Assembly (NCBI GenBank): GCA_022759365.1
Contig: JAEMPJ010000060.1
Coordinates: 1-38,485 of the forward strand
Source of the DNA: Thermogladius sp.
GTDB taxonomy: Archaea; Thermoproteota; Thermoprotei_A; Sulfolobales; Desulfurococcaceae
Length of the DNA: 38,485 nt
Direction of reading: 5' to 3'
Made by a program: the position numbers and the translations under genes. Every line of letters starts with the position of its first letter. Position 1 is the first letter of the stretch. This document shows, piece by piece, positions 10,288-17,715 of the stretch. The notes below the pieces were generated by a model that was given only the letters and a program-made list of their open reading frames with translations, was not told where the DNA came from and made no database searches.

Positions 10288-11604
10288 ATGAGCGCGTCAC
10301 AGAAGCCCCACTTGAACCTCGTGATAATAGGGCACGTCGACCACGGCAAGAGCACGATGGTAGGCCACATCCTCTACCGTCTAGGGTACTTCGACCAGAA
10401 GACAATGCAGGCCATTGAGGAAGAAGCGAAGAAGATGGGTAAGGAAAGCTTCAAGTATGCCTGGCTGATGGACAGGATGAAAGAGGAGAGGGAGAGAGGT
10501 GTAACAATAGCGTTATCCTACATGAGGTTCGAGACCAAGAAGTATTTCTTCACGATTATCGACGCCCCAGGCCACAGGGACTTCATCAAAAACATGATTA
10601 CTGGAGCCAGCCAGGCTGATGCGGCCATCCTCGTGGTCAGCGCTAGGAAGGGTGAGTTCGAGGCCGGCATGAGCCCGGAGGGTCAGACGAGAGAGCACGC
10701 GATCCTTGCTAAAACCATGGGCATTGAACAGCTAATAGTAGCTGTCAACAAGATGGATGCGACGGAGCCTCCTTACAGCAAGGAGAGGTATCTCCAGGTG
10801 AAGGAGACCCTCGGCAAGTTCTTGAAGGGACTCGGCTACAATATTGACAAAATACCCTTTGTACCAGTGTCAGCTTGGACGGGCGAGAACCTCATAGAGA
10901 GATCGCCGAACATGCCTTGGTACGACGGCCCTGTGCTAGTGGAAGCCCTCGACATGCTTCAAGTACCGCCTAAACCTATTGACAAGCCGCTTAGAATACC
11001 GATACAAGACGTGTACAGCATATCAGGCGTGGGCGTAGTACCTGTGGGAAGGGTTGAAACAGGCGTGTTGAAAGTCGGCGATAAAGTGATATTCATGCCG
11101 GCAGGGGTCGTCGGCGAGGTAAGGTCTATTGAGACACACCACATGAGGATCGAGAAGGCGGAGCCAGGCGACAACATAGGCTTCAACGTTAGAGGCGTTG
11201 AGAAGAAGGATATTAAGAGAGGAGATGTAGCGGGCCACCCAGAGAACCCGCCATCAGTCGTGGATGAGTTCACGGCTAGGGTCTTCATCATATGGCACCC
11301 GACAGCCATAGCCGTTGGCTACACTCCAGTAATACACGTCCACACAGCCAGCGTGGCTTCCAGGATAACGGAGATCGTCGCTAAACTAGACCCTAGAACC
11401 GGCAAGGAGGTAGAGAAGAACCCGCAGTTCATTAAGCAGGGAGACAACGCTATAATAAAGTTCAAGCCGATTAAACCACTGGTCATAGAGAAGTACTCCG
11501 ACTTCCCGCAGCTCGGAAGATTCGCTATGAGAGACATGGGTAAGACCATTGGCATAGGTATTGTAACAGATATCAAGTTAGCAGAGGTTAAGACTAAGAA
11601 GTAG
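10288..11604 (+). CDS. tuf: Translation elongation factor EF-1 alpha (aEF1A)
   Basis: GTPase that delivers aminoacyl-tRNA to the ribosome. The 438 residues begin with G1 GHVDHGKS, followed by the switch-I region with RGVTIALSYMRF, G3 DAPGHRDF, G4 NKMD and the C-terminal barrel end GRFAMRDMGKTIGIG. I prefer ATG 10288, because GGAGTGG ends six bases upstream, over ATG 10282, which abuts that site. It lies between rps7 and rps10, the standard archaeal arrangement. A run of six T bases immediately follows the stop at 11608-11613. Confidence 0.97.
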   Translation: MSASQKPHLNLVIIGHVDHGKSTMVGHILYRLGYFDQKTMQAIEEEAKKMGKESFKYAWLMDRMKEERERGVTIALSYMRFETKKYFFTIIDAPGHRDFIKNMITGASQADAAILVVSARKGEFEAGMSPEGQTREHAILAKTMGIEQLIVAVNKMDATEPPYSKERYLQVKETLGKFLKGLGYNIDKIPFVPVSAWTGENLIERSPNMPWYDGPVLVEALDMLQVPPKPIDKPLRIPIQDVYSISGVGVVPVGRVETGVLKVGDKVIFMPAGVVGEVRSIETHHMRIEKAEPGDNIGFNVRGVEKKDIKRGDVAGHPENPPSVVDEFTARVFIIWHPTAIAVGYTPVIHVHTASVASRITEIVAKLDPRTGKEVEKNPQFIKQGDNAIIKFKPIKPLVIEKYSDFPQLGRFAMRDMGKTIGIGIVTDIKLAEVKTKK

Positions 11605-11607
11605 CAG

Positions 11608-11613
11608 TTTTTT
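11608..11613 (+). terminator. Oligo-T tract after EF-1A
   Basis: Six consecutive T bases begin three bases after the EF-1A stop. This resembles archaeal intrinsic termination signals. Because rps10 lacks an obvious promoter of its own, the signal may terminate only part of the transcripts, lowering S10 relative to EF-1A. That partial role is inference. Confidence 0.4.
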
Positions 11614-11641
11614 CCAAACAAATACTTTAAGGGTATTGCTT

Positions 11642-11953
11642 ATGTCGGCTCCAAGAATGGTCAAGATAAAAGTTTGGAGCACGAATGTGAATGTGTTGAA
11701 CGAGTTCACAGGCAAGATAGCTGATATAGCGAAGAAAACTGGTGTTAAACTATCAGGCCCAATACCACTACCGACTAAAAGGCTGTCTATAAGGACATTG
11801 AAGCTACCTCACGGTGAAGGGAAGAAGAAGTATGAGAAGTGGGAGATGAGGATACATAAAAGGCTTCTTTTCATAGCCGCCGATGAAAGAGTTATGAAGC
11901 AGTTGATAAGGCTTAGGGTGCCACCTGAAATCTGGATGGAGATAGAACTGTAA
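11642..11953 (+). CDS. rps10: 30S ribosomal protein S10 (S20e)
   Basis: Small-subunit protein of 103 residues. It shows the pattern KIKVWSTNVNVLNEFTGKI, the conserved GPIPLPTKRLSIRTLKLPHGEG and a C-terminal LIRLRVPPEIWMEIEL, typical of crenarchaeal S10. ATG 11642 is preferred, with AAGGG eight bases upstream; the in-frame TTG at 11636 would fall inside that spacing. It is 38 bases downstream of EF-1A and converges on the minus-strand microgene at 11990-12046. Confidence 0.95.
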   Translation: MSAPRMVKIKVWSTNVNVLNEFTGKIADIAKKTGVKLSGPIPLPTKRLSIRTLKLPHGEGKKKYEKWEMRIHKRLLFIAADERVMKQLIRLRVPPEIWMEIEL

Positions 11954-11958
11954 AAAAA
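11952..11958 (-). terminator. Oligo-T tract downstream of the microgene (minus strand)
   Basis: Read on the minus strand, seven T bases lie about 32 bases after the stop of the 18-codon ORF, and another TTTTT lies just past that stop at about 11984-11988. On the plus strand the same gap has TTTGTTTT for rps10. The A/T tracts could thus terminate both converging transcripts. Confidence 0.4.
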
Positions 11959-11989
11959 CTTTAATAAATTTGTTTTAAGCGTAAAAACC

Positions 11990-12046
11990 TTATTTCTTCT
12001 CTTCCTTCTTCTCCTCTTTCTTCTCCTTCTTGCCCTTCTTGCTCAT
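11990..12046 (-). CDS. 18-residue Lys/Glu-rich microprotein, unrecognised
   Basis: An ATG-to-TAA frame encodes MSKKGKKEKKEEKKEEKK. It is only 18 residues, eleven of them lysine and five glutamate. Three signals argue that it is translated. AAGGTG lies at 12052-12057, five bases before the ATG. A TATA-like gtttttaag lies at 12090-12098, which predicts a leader of about 20 bases. T tracts follow the stop. Lysines are mostly AAG and glutamates mostly GAG, matching neighbouring genes. The composition suggests an RNA-associated or ribosome-associated peptide, but I do not recognise a family. The alternative is that the pyrimidine-rich plus strand simply helps terminate rps10. Confidence 0.5.
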   Translation of the reverse strand: MSKKGKKEKKEEKKEEKK

Positions 12047-12089
12047 ACCAACACCTTCAGCTCTTCGAGTTTAAACTTTCTCCCATAAT

Positions 12090-12098
12090 CTTAAAAAC
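12090..12098 (-). promoter_or_regulatory. TATA box for the 18-codon ORF
   Basis: On the minus strand the element reads gtttttaag and lies about 44-52 bases before the ATG at 12046. Initiation about 25 bases downstream would leave a short leader containing the AAGGTG ribosome binding site. Confidence 0.4.
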
Positions 12099-12189
12099 AT
12101 ATCTGTTTGTTTCCGCGAGTATCATGATCATCCCGTTGAAAAACGGCTGGAGAACCGGTTTTTCACAATTTTTTTGTATTAAGTCCAAG

Positions 12190-12276
12190 CGCCGGGGGCG
12201 GGATTCGAACCCGCGCACCCTGTTACAGGGCACTGGCTCTCCAGGCCAGCCCCTTAGGCCGCTCGGGCACCCCGGC
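12190..12276 (-). tRNA. tRNA-Ser (anticodon GGA)
   Basis: The cloverleaf can be drawn in full: acceptor GCCGGGG pairs with CCCCGGC, the anticodon stem CTGGC pairs with GCCAG around a loop carrying GGA (plus-strand positions 12240-12242), and the T stem GCGGG pairs with CCCGC around TTCGAAT. A long variable arm closed by CCCTG/CAGGG is the class II feature expected for serine. The discriminator is G and CCA is not encoded. No intron is present. A minus-strand TATA element lies upstream at 12306-12314. A tRNA-Ser beside rps10 is a common crenarchaeal arrangement. Confidence 0.96.
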
Positions 12277-12305
12277 CCCTTATATAGTTAATTCCTCAAA
12301 GACCT

Positions 12306-12314
12306 CTTTAAATA
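12306..12314 (-). promoter_or_regulatory. TATA box for tRNA-Ser
   Basis: On the minus strand the element reads tatttaaag and lies 30-38 bases upstream of the mature 5' end. This spacing implies a 5' leader of only a few bases. Confidence 0.55.
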
Positions 12315-12387
12315 CTGTGACTTGTTTTTACAATCGGGCTATCGCAATCTAATTATGGGCACGCGTCCAGCTAGAATGCTAGAATTA

Positions 12388-12398
12388 AACTTAAAAAG
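12388..12398 (+). promoter_or_regulatory. TATA box for the rps13 operon
   Basis: The element acttaaaaaga lies 53-63 bases before the rps13 ATG, giving a leader near 30 bases that contains GAAGGGA at 12439-12445, five bases from the start. It probably drives S13-S4-S11-RpoD-L18e-L13-S9-RpoN-S2, since no clear promoter is visible between those genes. Confidence 0.55.
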
Positions 12399-12450
12399 AG
12401 CTTACTTAATTCAAGGTTCTAGGCATGCTTAACTATTAGAAGGGAGTACT

Positions 12451-12924
12451 ATGGAGAGGGGTTTTAGGCCGATAATCAGGATAGCCGGAGTCGACGTGGA
12501 TGGGAACCTACCATTGCTATATGGGCTGTCGGAGATTAAGGGAGTAGGTTATAATCTCGCGCTAGGCGTCACCAGGGTTTTAGGCTTAAACCCCAATATG
12601 AGGACGGGCTTTCTCACAGAGGAGGAGGTCAAGAAAATAGAGTCTGTTATAACCTCCCCCGATAAATACGGTCTCCCGGCGTGGATGTATAATAGGAGAA
12701 AGGACTTCACAACCGGGAGGAACATCCATCTAGTAGGCAACGACCTTATATTCTACGTTAAGGAGGATATTGAACGCGAGAAAAGGATTAAGAGCTGGAG
12801 GGGGATACGGCACTCCATGGGCCTCAAGGTGAGGGGGCAGAGGACGAGAACCACGGGTAGAACTGGTATGACTGTGGGTGTGAGGAAGAAGAGGCAGGTT
12901 CAGCAACAACAGAAGAAGGAGTAG
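12451..12924 (+). CDS. rps13: 30S ribosomal protein S13 (S18e)
   Basis: Small-subunit head protein contacting the P-site tRNA region. The 157 residues include RIAGVDVDGNLPLLYGLSEI near the N terminus, the helix-turn region GLPAWMYNRRKDFTTG, and the basic C terminus KVRGQRTRTTGRTGMTVGV typical of archaeal and eukaryotic members. ATG 12451 has a well-placed GAAGGGA upstream. First gene of a nine-gene ribosomal protein and polymerase operon; rps4 follows after eight bases. Confidence 0.96.
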   Translation: MERGFRPIIRIAGVDVDGNLPLLYGLSEIKGVGYNLALGVTRVLGLNPNMRTGFLTEEEVKKIESVITSPDKYGLPAWMYNRRKDFTTGRNIHLVGNDLIFYVKEDIEREKRIKSWRGIRHSMGLKVRGQRTRTTGRTGMTVGVRKKRQVQQQQKKE

Positions 12925-12932
12925 GTGGTTAG

Positions 12933-13448
12933 ATGGGTGATCCACGCAAGATAAGGAAAAAGTGGGAGGGGCCTAGGCACCCGTGGAGGAAGGACGTCTT
13001 AGAGCACGAGATGAAGCTTGTCGGGACATATGGTTTGAGGAATAAGAGGGAGCTGTGGATCGCGGCGACCATCGTGAGGAGGATAAGGCATAGAGCGAGG
13101 TCTCTACTAGCCGCTCCCAAGGAAGTACGGGAGAAGGAGGAGAAGGCTCTGATAAGTAGGCTTGTTAAACTAGGTGTTTTAAGGGAGAATGCCAAGCTAG
13201 AGGACGTGTTGGCTTTAAAGCCGGAGGACCTCCTTGAGAGACGCCTCCAGACTATTGTCTATAGGAAGGGGCTTGCTAAGACAATCCATGAGGCGAGGCA
13301 GCTAATAGTACACGGGCATATCGCGATAGCTGGCAGGAGGATTAGGTCTCCAGGCTACCTTGTCACACTCGACGAGGAGCGTTTAGTAGATTACGCGCCT
13401 AACAGCCCTCTTAAAGCGAGGGTTGCCAAGGAGGCGGCAGGTGGTTAG
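12933..13448 (+). CDS. rps4: 30S ribosomal protein S4 (S9e)
   Basis: Early-assembly small-subunit protein of 171 residues, the archaeal short form. The start [18 protein letters not shown] is typical, followed by LRNKRELW and an S4 RNA-binding domain around [14 protein letters not shown]-type sequence (here [20 protein letters not shown]) with [15 protein letters not shown] 12933 follows rps13 closely with GGTGG just upstream. rps11 follows after two bases. Confidence 0.96.
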   Translation: MGDPRKIRKKWEGPRHPWRKDVLEHEMKLVGTYGLRNKRELWIAATIVRRIRHRARSLLAAPKEVREKEEKALISRLVKLGVLRENAKLEDVLALKPEDLLERRLQTIVYRKGLAKTIHEARQLIVHGHIAIAGRRIRSPGYLVTLDEERLVDYAPNSPLKARVAKEAAGG

Positions 13449-13450
13449 CT

Positions 13451-13852
13451 ATGTCGTTCGCTGGGAGAGAGTTGAAATGGGGTTTAGCCCGGATTTACAG
13501 TAGCATGAACAACACCATAATACACATAACAGACATCACGGGTGCCGAGACTGTCAGTAGATGGAGCGGTGGGATGGTTGTTAAAGCCGACAGGGAGAAG
13601 CCGAGCCCCTACGCTGCTATGATGGCGGCAAGCCGTGCTGCAAGCGAAGCAATGGATAAAGGGATTACAGCTATACACATAAAGGTTAGAGCCCCTGGAG
13701 GGCATGGACCCAAGACTCCAGGGCCCGGCGCACAGGCCGCTATAAGGGCCCTAGCTAGAGCAGGCTTCATCATCGGTAGGATAGAAGACGTGACGCCGAT
13801 TCCGCACGACACGACTAGGAGACCTGGTGGTAGAAGGGGTAGGAGAGTCTAG
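13451..13852 (+). CDS. rps11: 30S ribosomal protein S11 (S14e)
   Basis: Small-subunit platform protein. The 133 residues show the Gly/Ala-rich core [19 protein letters not shown] and the signature [23 protein letters not shown], ending in the conserved [24 protein letters not shown] 13451 has a preceding AGGTGG. It sits in the fixed archaeal order S13-S4-S11-RpoD. Confidence 0.97.
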   Translation: MSFAGRELKWGLARIYSSMNNTIIHITDITGAETVSRWSGGMVVKADREKPSPYAAMMAASRAASEAMDKGITAIHIKVRAPGGHGPKTPGPGAQAAIRALARAGFIIGRIEDVTPIPHDTTRRPGGRRGRRV

Positions 13853-13867
13853 TGGTGTTGGCAGGTT

Positions 13868-14716
13868 ATGGATGTAGAGGTATTGAAACGGGACGATGTT
13901 TCACTTAAACTCCTTGTTAAAGGCGTTAAACTCCACCTGCTTAACAGCATTAGAAGGGCTTTAATAGCTGAAGTACCCGTTATGGCTGTAGACTACGTTG
14001 TCTTCATGGAGAACAGTAGTGTATTCTACGACGAGTACATTGCTCATAGGCTCGCGCTAATACCTCTCTCGAGCGAGAAGGCTTTAGAAAAATACAAGTC
14101 TCCAGAGGAATGCCGTGAAGCAGGCGAGAGGGGGATATTCTCGGAGGACTGCTTCGTTAAGCTCGAGTTAAGCGGGGAGGGGGTTAAAGGCGGCGTTAAA
14201 ACGCTTTACTCTGGAGACCTCGTCTCCGGGGATCCCGATGTAAAACCAGTCTATGATAAAATACCGATTATACAGTTGTTGGAGAACCAGAGAGTGAAGC
14301 TGGAAGCATACGCGAGGCTGGGGAGGGGTAGGGAACATATAAAATGGAGCCCTGTATCAGTCGCAGCCCACAAGTATGTAGCCAGCGTGAAGATAGATGA
14401 AGGGAAGTGCTCGTACCCCCAGTGTAGGAGATGTATTGAGGTTTGCCCCCGGCAAGTAATTGTCGAGAAAGAGGGGTCGATAAAAGTGGATGAAGGGAAG
14501 CTGTTGGAGTGTAGCCTGTGCAGATTATGTGAAACCGTCTGCCCTAGCGAGGCTGTTAAAGTCTCGTGGAAGGAAGACGAGTACATCTTGTACTTTGAGT
14601 CGACGGGTTCATTAACCCCTAAGAGAATCCTTATTGAAGCAACGAAGGTGCTTGAAGACAAGCTTAATACTTTGAAGAAAGCTCTGTTAGAAGGGGTTGG
14701 TTATGGAGGTGGCTAA
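13868..14716 (+). CDS. rpoD: RNA polymerase subunit D (Rpb3/alpha-like) with ferredoxin-like domain
   Basis: Assembly-platform subunit that pairs with RpoL. The N-terminal alpha-like motif is seen in LHLLNSIRRALIAEVPVMAVD, and the C-terminal dimerisation part follows FESTGSLTPKRIL. An inserted ferredoxin-like domain retains two complete cysteine sets: C181, C186, C189, C193-Pro and C215, C218, C221, C225-Pro. All eight ligands for two cubane clusters are thus present, whereas some crenarchaeal RpoD proteins have lost part of the set. Cluster occupancy is inferred. The 282-residue length fits the iron-sulfur form. The 3' end overlaps rpl18e. Confidence 0.95.
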   Translation: MDVEVLKRDDVSLKLLVKGVKLHLLNSIRRALIAEVPVMAVDYVVFMENSSVFYDEYIAHRLALIPLSSEKALEKYKSPEECREAGERGIFSEDCFVKLELSGEGVKGGVKTLYSGDLVSGDPDVKPVYDKIPIIQLLENQRVKLEAYARLGRGREHIKWSPVSVAAHKYVASVKIDEGKCSYPQCRRCIEVCPRQVIVEKEGSIKVDEGKLLECSLCRLCETVCPSEAVKVSWKEDEYILYFESTGSLTPKRILIEATKVLEDKLNTLKKALLEGVGYGGG

Positions 14717-15062
14717 GACAAACATCTTGTTGAGGAAGGCTATCAGCGAGTTGAGGAAGGCGGCTAACAAATACAAGGCCCCCATCTGGGATAGGGTTGC
14801 GGACGAGCTGTCTAAACCCCGGAGGAGGCGTAGGGCAGTCAACTTAAGCAGGATAAACCGTTACACAAAGCCCGGAGATGTAGTTGTAGTACCAGGTAAA
14901 GTCCTCGCAGCAGGCAAACTAGACCATCCCGTAACAGTGGCGTCGTTTAGCTTCTCGAAGACAGCCCTAGAGAAGATTCAGGGTAGCGGGGGGAGGGCGA
15001 TCCATATACTAGACTTAGTTAAAGAAAACCCGACTGGCAAGGGGGTGAAGATTATTGGCTGA
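14703..15062 (+). CDS. rpl18e: 50S ribosomal protein L18e
   Basis: Large-subunit protein related in fold to L15. About 119 residues, with RRRRAVNLSRINRYTKPGD, VVVPGKVLAAGKLDHPVTVA and a C-terminal GRAIHILDLVKENPTGKGV that match the archaeal L18e pattern. ATG 14703 lies inside the rpoD end; TTG 14697 is an in-frame alternative. The stop overlaps the rpl13 TTG start. Part of the rps13 operon. Confidence 0.94.
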   Translation: MEVAKTNILLRKAISELRKAANKYKAPIWDRVADELSKPRRRRRAVNLSRINRYTKPGDVVVVPGKVLAAGKLDHPVTVASFSFSKTALEKIQGSGGRAIHILDLVKENPTGKGVKIIG

Positions 15063-15522
15063 AAAGAAAAGTATCGAGGAGAAGGTGATTATAGTAGACG
15101 CAAGCGGGTTGATCCTAGGTAGAATGGCTAGCATAATAGCCAAGAAGCTACTTGAGGGGTACAAGGTGTACGTTGTCAACGCCGAGAAAGCTGTTTTAAG
15201 CGGTGAGAAGAAGAGGGTTATCGAAGGGTATAAACTTCTATTAAAGGTTAGAACACACTACAACCCGGATAAGAGCGGTATAAGGAGGCCTAGGACGCCG
15301 GTTGAGATCGTCAAAAGGAGTGTTAGAGGCATGCTCCCAATGGATAAACCCAAGGGGAGGTTAGCGTTTAAAAACCTGAAGGTATACATTGGTGTTCCAA
15401 AAGAGCTGGAGGGGAAGCAGGTCACAAAATTTGAGGAGGCCGATGCGCGTAGGCTGTCTGGGAGGTATGTTACAGTGGGTGAAGTGGCTGAGAGCCTTGG
15501 CTGGAAGGGTGGTGCTGGATGA
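15055..15522 (+). CDS. rpl13: 50S ribosomal protein L13 (L13a)
   Basis: Large-subunit assembly protein of 155 residues. Conserved elements are VIIVDASGLILGRMASIIAKKLL at the N terminus, VVNAEKAVLSG, and VRGMLPMDKPKGRLAFKNLKVY, which is typical of archaeal members. It begins with TTG 15055, overlapping the rpl18e stop by eight bases, and ends in an ATGA overlap with rps9. Continuous overlaps point to coupled translation in this stretch. Confidence 0.95.
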   Translation: MAEKKSIEEKVIIVDASGLILGRMASIIAKKLLEGYKVYVVNAEKAVLSGEKKRVIEGYKLLLKVRTHYNPDKSGIRRPRTPVEIVKRSVRGMLPMDKPKGRLAFKNLKVYIGVPKELEGKQVTKFEEADARRLSGRYVTVGEVAESLGWKGGAG

Positions 15523-15938
15523 GCTCTCAGGCTACTAGTTTCAAGATCGTGGTCTCGTCTGGTAAGAGGAAGACAAGTGTAGCTGTGGCCACGATAAAAC
15601 CAGGTAAGGGGAGAGTATGGGTCAACAATGTGCCTCTGGAGGTTCTTCCAATAGAGTTGGCTAGGATGAAGATCAGCGAGCCTTTAATGCTAATAGGTGA
15701 GCTGAGGAACCAGATTGATATTAGGGTTAGAGTGAGAGGAGGGGGCTGGATGAGCCAAGCCGAGGCAGCCAGGATCGCTATAGCGAGAGGGATCGTCGAG
15801 TTCTTTGGGTCGGAGGAGATTAAGAAAATATACAAGGAGTACGACCGCCACATGCTAAGCGGCGATCCAAGGCAGACAGAGCCGGAGAAGTGGGGTAGGA
15901 TAAGCGCGAGGAGGAGATGGCAGAAGAGCTACAGGTGA
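15519..15938 (+). CDS. rps9: 30S ribosomal protein S9 (S16e)
   Basis: Small-subunit protein whose C-terminal tail reaches the P site. The 139 residues show [43 protein letters not shown] and the terminal basic tail [14 protein letters not shown]. The last residues (KSYR) are nearly invariant in archaeal S9. ATG 15519 overlaps the rpl13 stop. The 3' end overlaps the rpoN reading frame. Confidence 0.96.
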   Translation: MSSQATSFKIVVSSGKRKTSVAVATIKPGKGRVWVNNVPLEVLPIELARMKISEPLMLIGELRNQIDIRVRVRGGGWMSQAEAARIAIARGIVEFFGSEEIKKIYKEYDRHMLSGDPRQTEPEKWGRISARRRWQKSYR

Positions 15939-16144
15939 GCGTTTTGCTATTCCCGGTTAGATGCTTTACATGCGGTGCTCCAATAGGCCACCTCTGGGAT
16001 GAGTACATTAAGAGGGTTCAAGCTGGAGAAGACCCGGCGAAAGTTTTAGATGACCTAGGCGTTAAAAGATATTGTTGCCGGAGGATGTTTTTATCTCATG
16101 TAGACATAGCGAGAGAAGTGTTGTACTTCCCGAAGATATCGTGA
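15935..16144 (+). CDS. rpoN: RNA polymerase subunit N (Rpb10)
   Basis: Small zinc-binding polymerase subunit. FPVRCFTCG near the N terminus and YCCRRM in the second half provide the four zinc cysteines, and [14 protein letters not shown] is a family hallmark. I prefer GTG 15935, which forms the GTGA overlap seen elsewhere in this window and yields 69 residues, near the usual size. ATG 15917 is also in frame and would add six residues and lengthen the overlap with rps9. RpoK, often a neighbour in Crenarchaeota, is not found here. Confidence 0.93.
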   Translation: MSVLLFPVRCFTCGAPIGHLWDEYIKRVQAGEDPAKVLDDLGVKRYCCRRMFLSHVDIAREVLYFPKIS

Positions 16145-16154
16145 GGTGGGTTGA

Positions 16155-16817
16155 ATGAGTGAGGAGGAGAAGCCGGATACAGGAGAGGAGAAACCTATCT
16201 CAATGCTACCCGGTGAAAAAGTAGTCGAGCTACTCATACCCCTAGAAGACTACTTGACGGCCGGCGTCCACATCGGGACTCACATATGCACAAAGTTCAT
16301 GGAGCCCTTCGTATACAGGGTCAGGAGCGACGGCCTCTACATACTGGACGCGAGGAAGATCGATGAGAGGGTTAGGGTAGCGGCAAAGTTCCTCGCAAGG
16401 TATGAGCCGAGTAAAATAGCGGTTGTATCGGTTAGACAGTACGGCTTCAGGCCCGTGACAAAAATGTGCGAGTACGTGGGTTGCAAGCCGTTCACGGGGA
16501 GGTTTATACCCGGCACGTTCACGAACCCTAGTCTCGCTTGGTACTTCGAGCCCGATGTAGTCGTTGTCACAGACCCCAGGGCAGACGCGCAGGCGATCAA
16601 AGAGGCGGCGGAAGTCGGGGTACCGGTAGTAGCTTTCGCTGACACAGACAATAAGACAGAGTTCGTCGACCTGGTCATCCCAGGCAACAACAAGGGGAGG
16701 AAGAGCCTGGCACTCCTGTACTGGTTGTTGACGAGGCAGATCCTAAGGGAGAGAGGGGTCATACCGCCGAACGGCGATCTACCGGAGAAGCCCGCTGACT
16801 TCGAGACAAAGCTATAG
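16155..16817 (+). CDS. rps2: 30S ribosomal protein S2 (SA)
   Basis: Small-subunit protein of 220 residues. Characteristic blocks are [78 protein letters not shown] and [15 protein letters not shown]. The N-terminal 20 residues are acidic and unconserved. ATG 16155 is preceded by GGTGGG. It closes the ribosomal operon; the MEMO-family gene follows after eight bases, so the two are probably co-transcribed. Confidence 0.96.
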   Translation: MSEEEKPDTGEEKPISMLPGEKVVELLIPLEDYLTAGVHIGTHICTKFMEPFVYRVRSDGLYILDARKIDERVRVAAKFLARYEPSKIAVVSVRQYGFRPVTKMCEYVGCKPFTGRFIPGTFTNPSLAWYFEPDVVVVTDPRADAQAIKEAAEVGVPVVAFADTDNKTEFVDLVIPGNNKGRKSLALLYWLLTRQILRERGVIPPNGDLPEKPADFETKL

Positions 16818-16825
16818 GGGTTTCT

Positions 16826-17686
16826 ATGAGCAAGCGGTATCCAGCTGTCGCCGGTTTTTTCTACCCTGGGGGTAAAAAGGAGCTCATCGCGAGTATCGAG
16901 CAGTCATTTCTACATAAGATAGGGCCTGGCAGGAAACCTGTTGTGGCAGGCGAGAGGAATAGGAAAGTTATAGGCTTCATAGTCCCCCATGCTGGTTACA
17001 TGTATAGCGGGCCAGTAGCCGCGCACTCATACCTCGAGCTGGCCTCCTCGGGGGTACCCGAGACTATTATAATCCTGGGCACCAACCACACCGGGTACGG
17101 TGCCCTGGTGTCGGTTTACCCGGGTGGTTCATGGGTTACACCTCTCGGAGAGATTAAGGTGGATGGAGAGCTGGCTAAGAGGGTGGTCGAGCACAGTGGT
17201 TTCGCTGTATTGGATGAAGAAGCCCATATCGAGGAGCACAGTGTCGAGGTGCAAGTCCCGTTCATCCAGTACATATACGAGGATAAAGTGAAAATCCTCC
17301 CTATTACAATAGGGCTTCACACCGTTGAAGTGGCTAGAGACTTAGCATCCTCGATCAAGAAGGCTGTCCTAGAGCTGGGCAGGGATGTAGTAATACTAGC
17401 TAGCAGCGACTTCAACCACTACGAGCCCCAGGACGTCACTCTCAGCAAGGATATGGAGGCAATAAACTACATCCTGAGAGAGGATACGGAGGGTTTCTAC
17501 AGGGTTATATTGGAGAGGAACATCAGCGTCTGCGGTCCAGGGGCTATAATGACGTTGATGGAGTACGGTAAGCTTCAAGGAGGTGTGAGGAGGATAACAC
17601 TGCTCAAACACGCGACAAGCGGCGATATCACAGGGGATTTTTCGGCTGTAGTCGGATACGCATCCGTGAAATTTGAGGTTGCCTAA
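16826..17686 (+). CDS. MEMO1-family protein (AmmeMemoRadiSam system B-type)
   Basis: The 286 residues fit the MEMO family, whose fold resembles non-haem iron dioxygenases. The visible pattern is RYPAVAGFFYPG at the N terminus, IVPHAGYMYSGPVAAHSY, IILGTNHTGYG, EEHSVEVQVPFIQY, LASSDFNHYEP and a cysteine in CGPGAIMTLM. These His and Cys residues line the putative metal site. The biochemical role in Archaea is unknown. It lies between rps2 and the isoprenoid gene idi2, a neighbourhood shared with several Crenarchaeota. ATG 16826 is clear. Confidence 0.88.
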   Translation: MSKRYPAVAGFFYPGGKKELIASIEQSFLHKIGPGRKPVVAGERNRKVIGFIVPHAGYMYSGPVAAHSYLELASSGVPETIIILGTNHTGYGALVSVYPGGSWVTPLGEIKVDGELAKRVVEHSGFAVLDEEAHIEEHSVEVQVPFIQYIYEDKVKILPITIGLHTVEVARDLASSIKKAVLELGRDVVILASSDFNHYEPQDVTLSKDMEAINYILREDTEGFYRVILERNISVCGPGAIMTLMEYGKLQGGVRRITLLKHATSGDITGDFSAVVGYASVKFEVA

Positions 17687-17715
17687 GGTGTCTTGGCCTG
17701 GTTGAAGAGCATTTA

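Noticed and set aside
12730-12945. Minus-strand ORF over the end of rps13
   Set aside because: A low-complexity Leu/Pro/His product antisense to the Arg/Lys/Gln-rich S13 tail; a shadow of composition.
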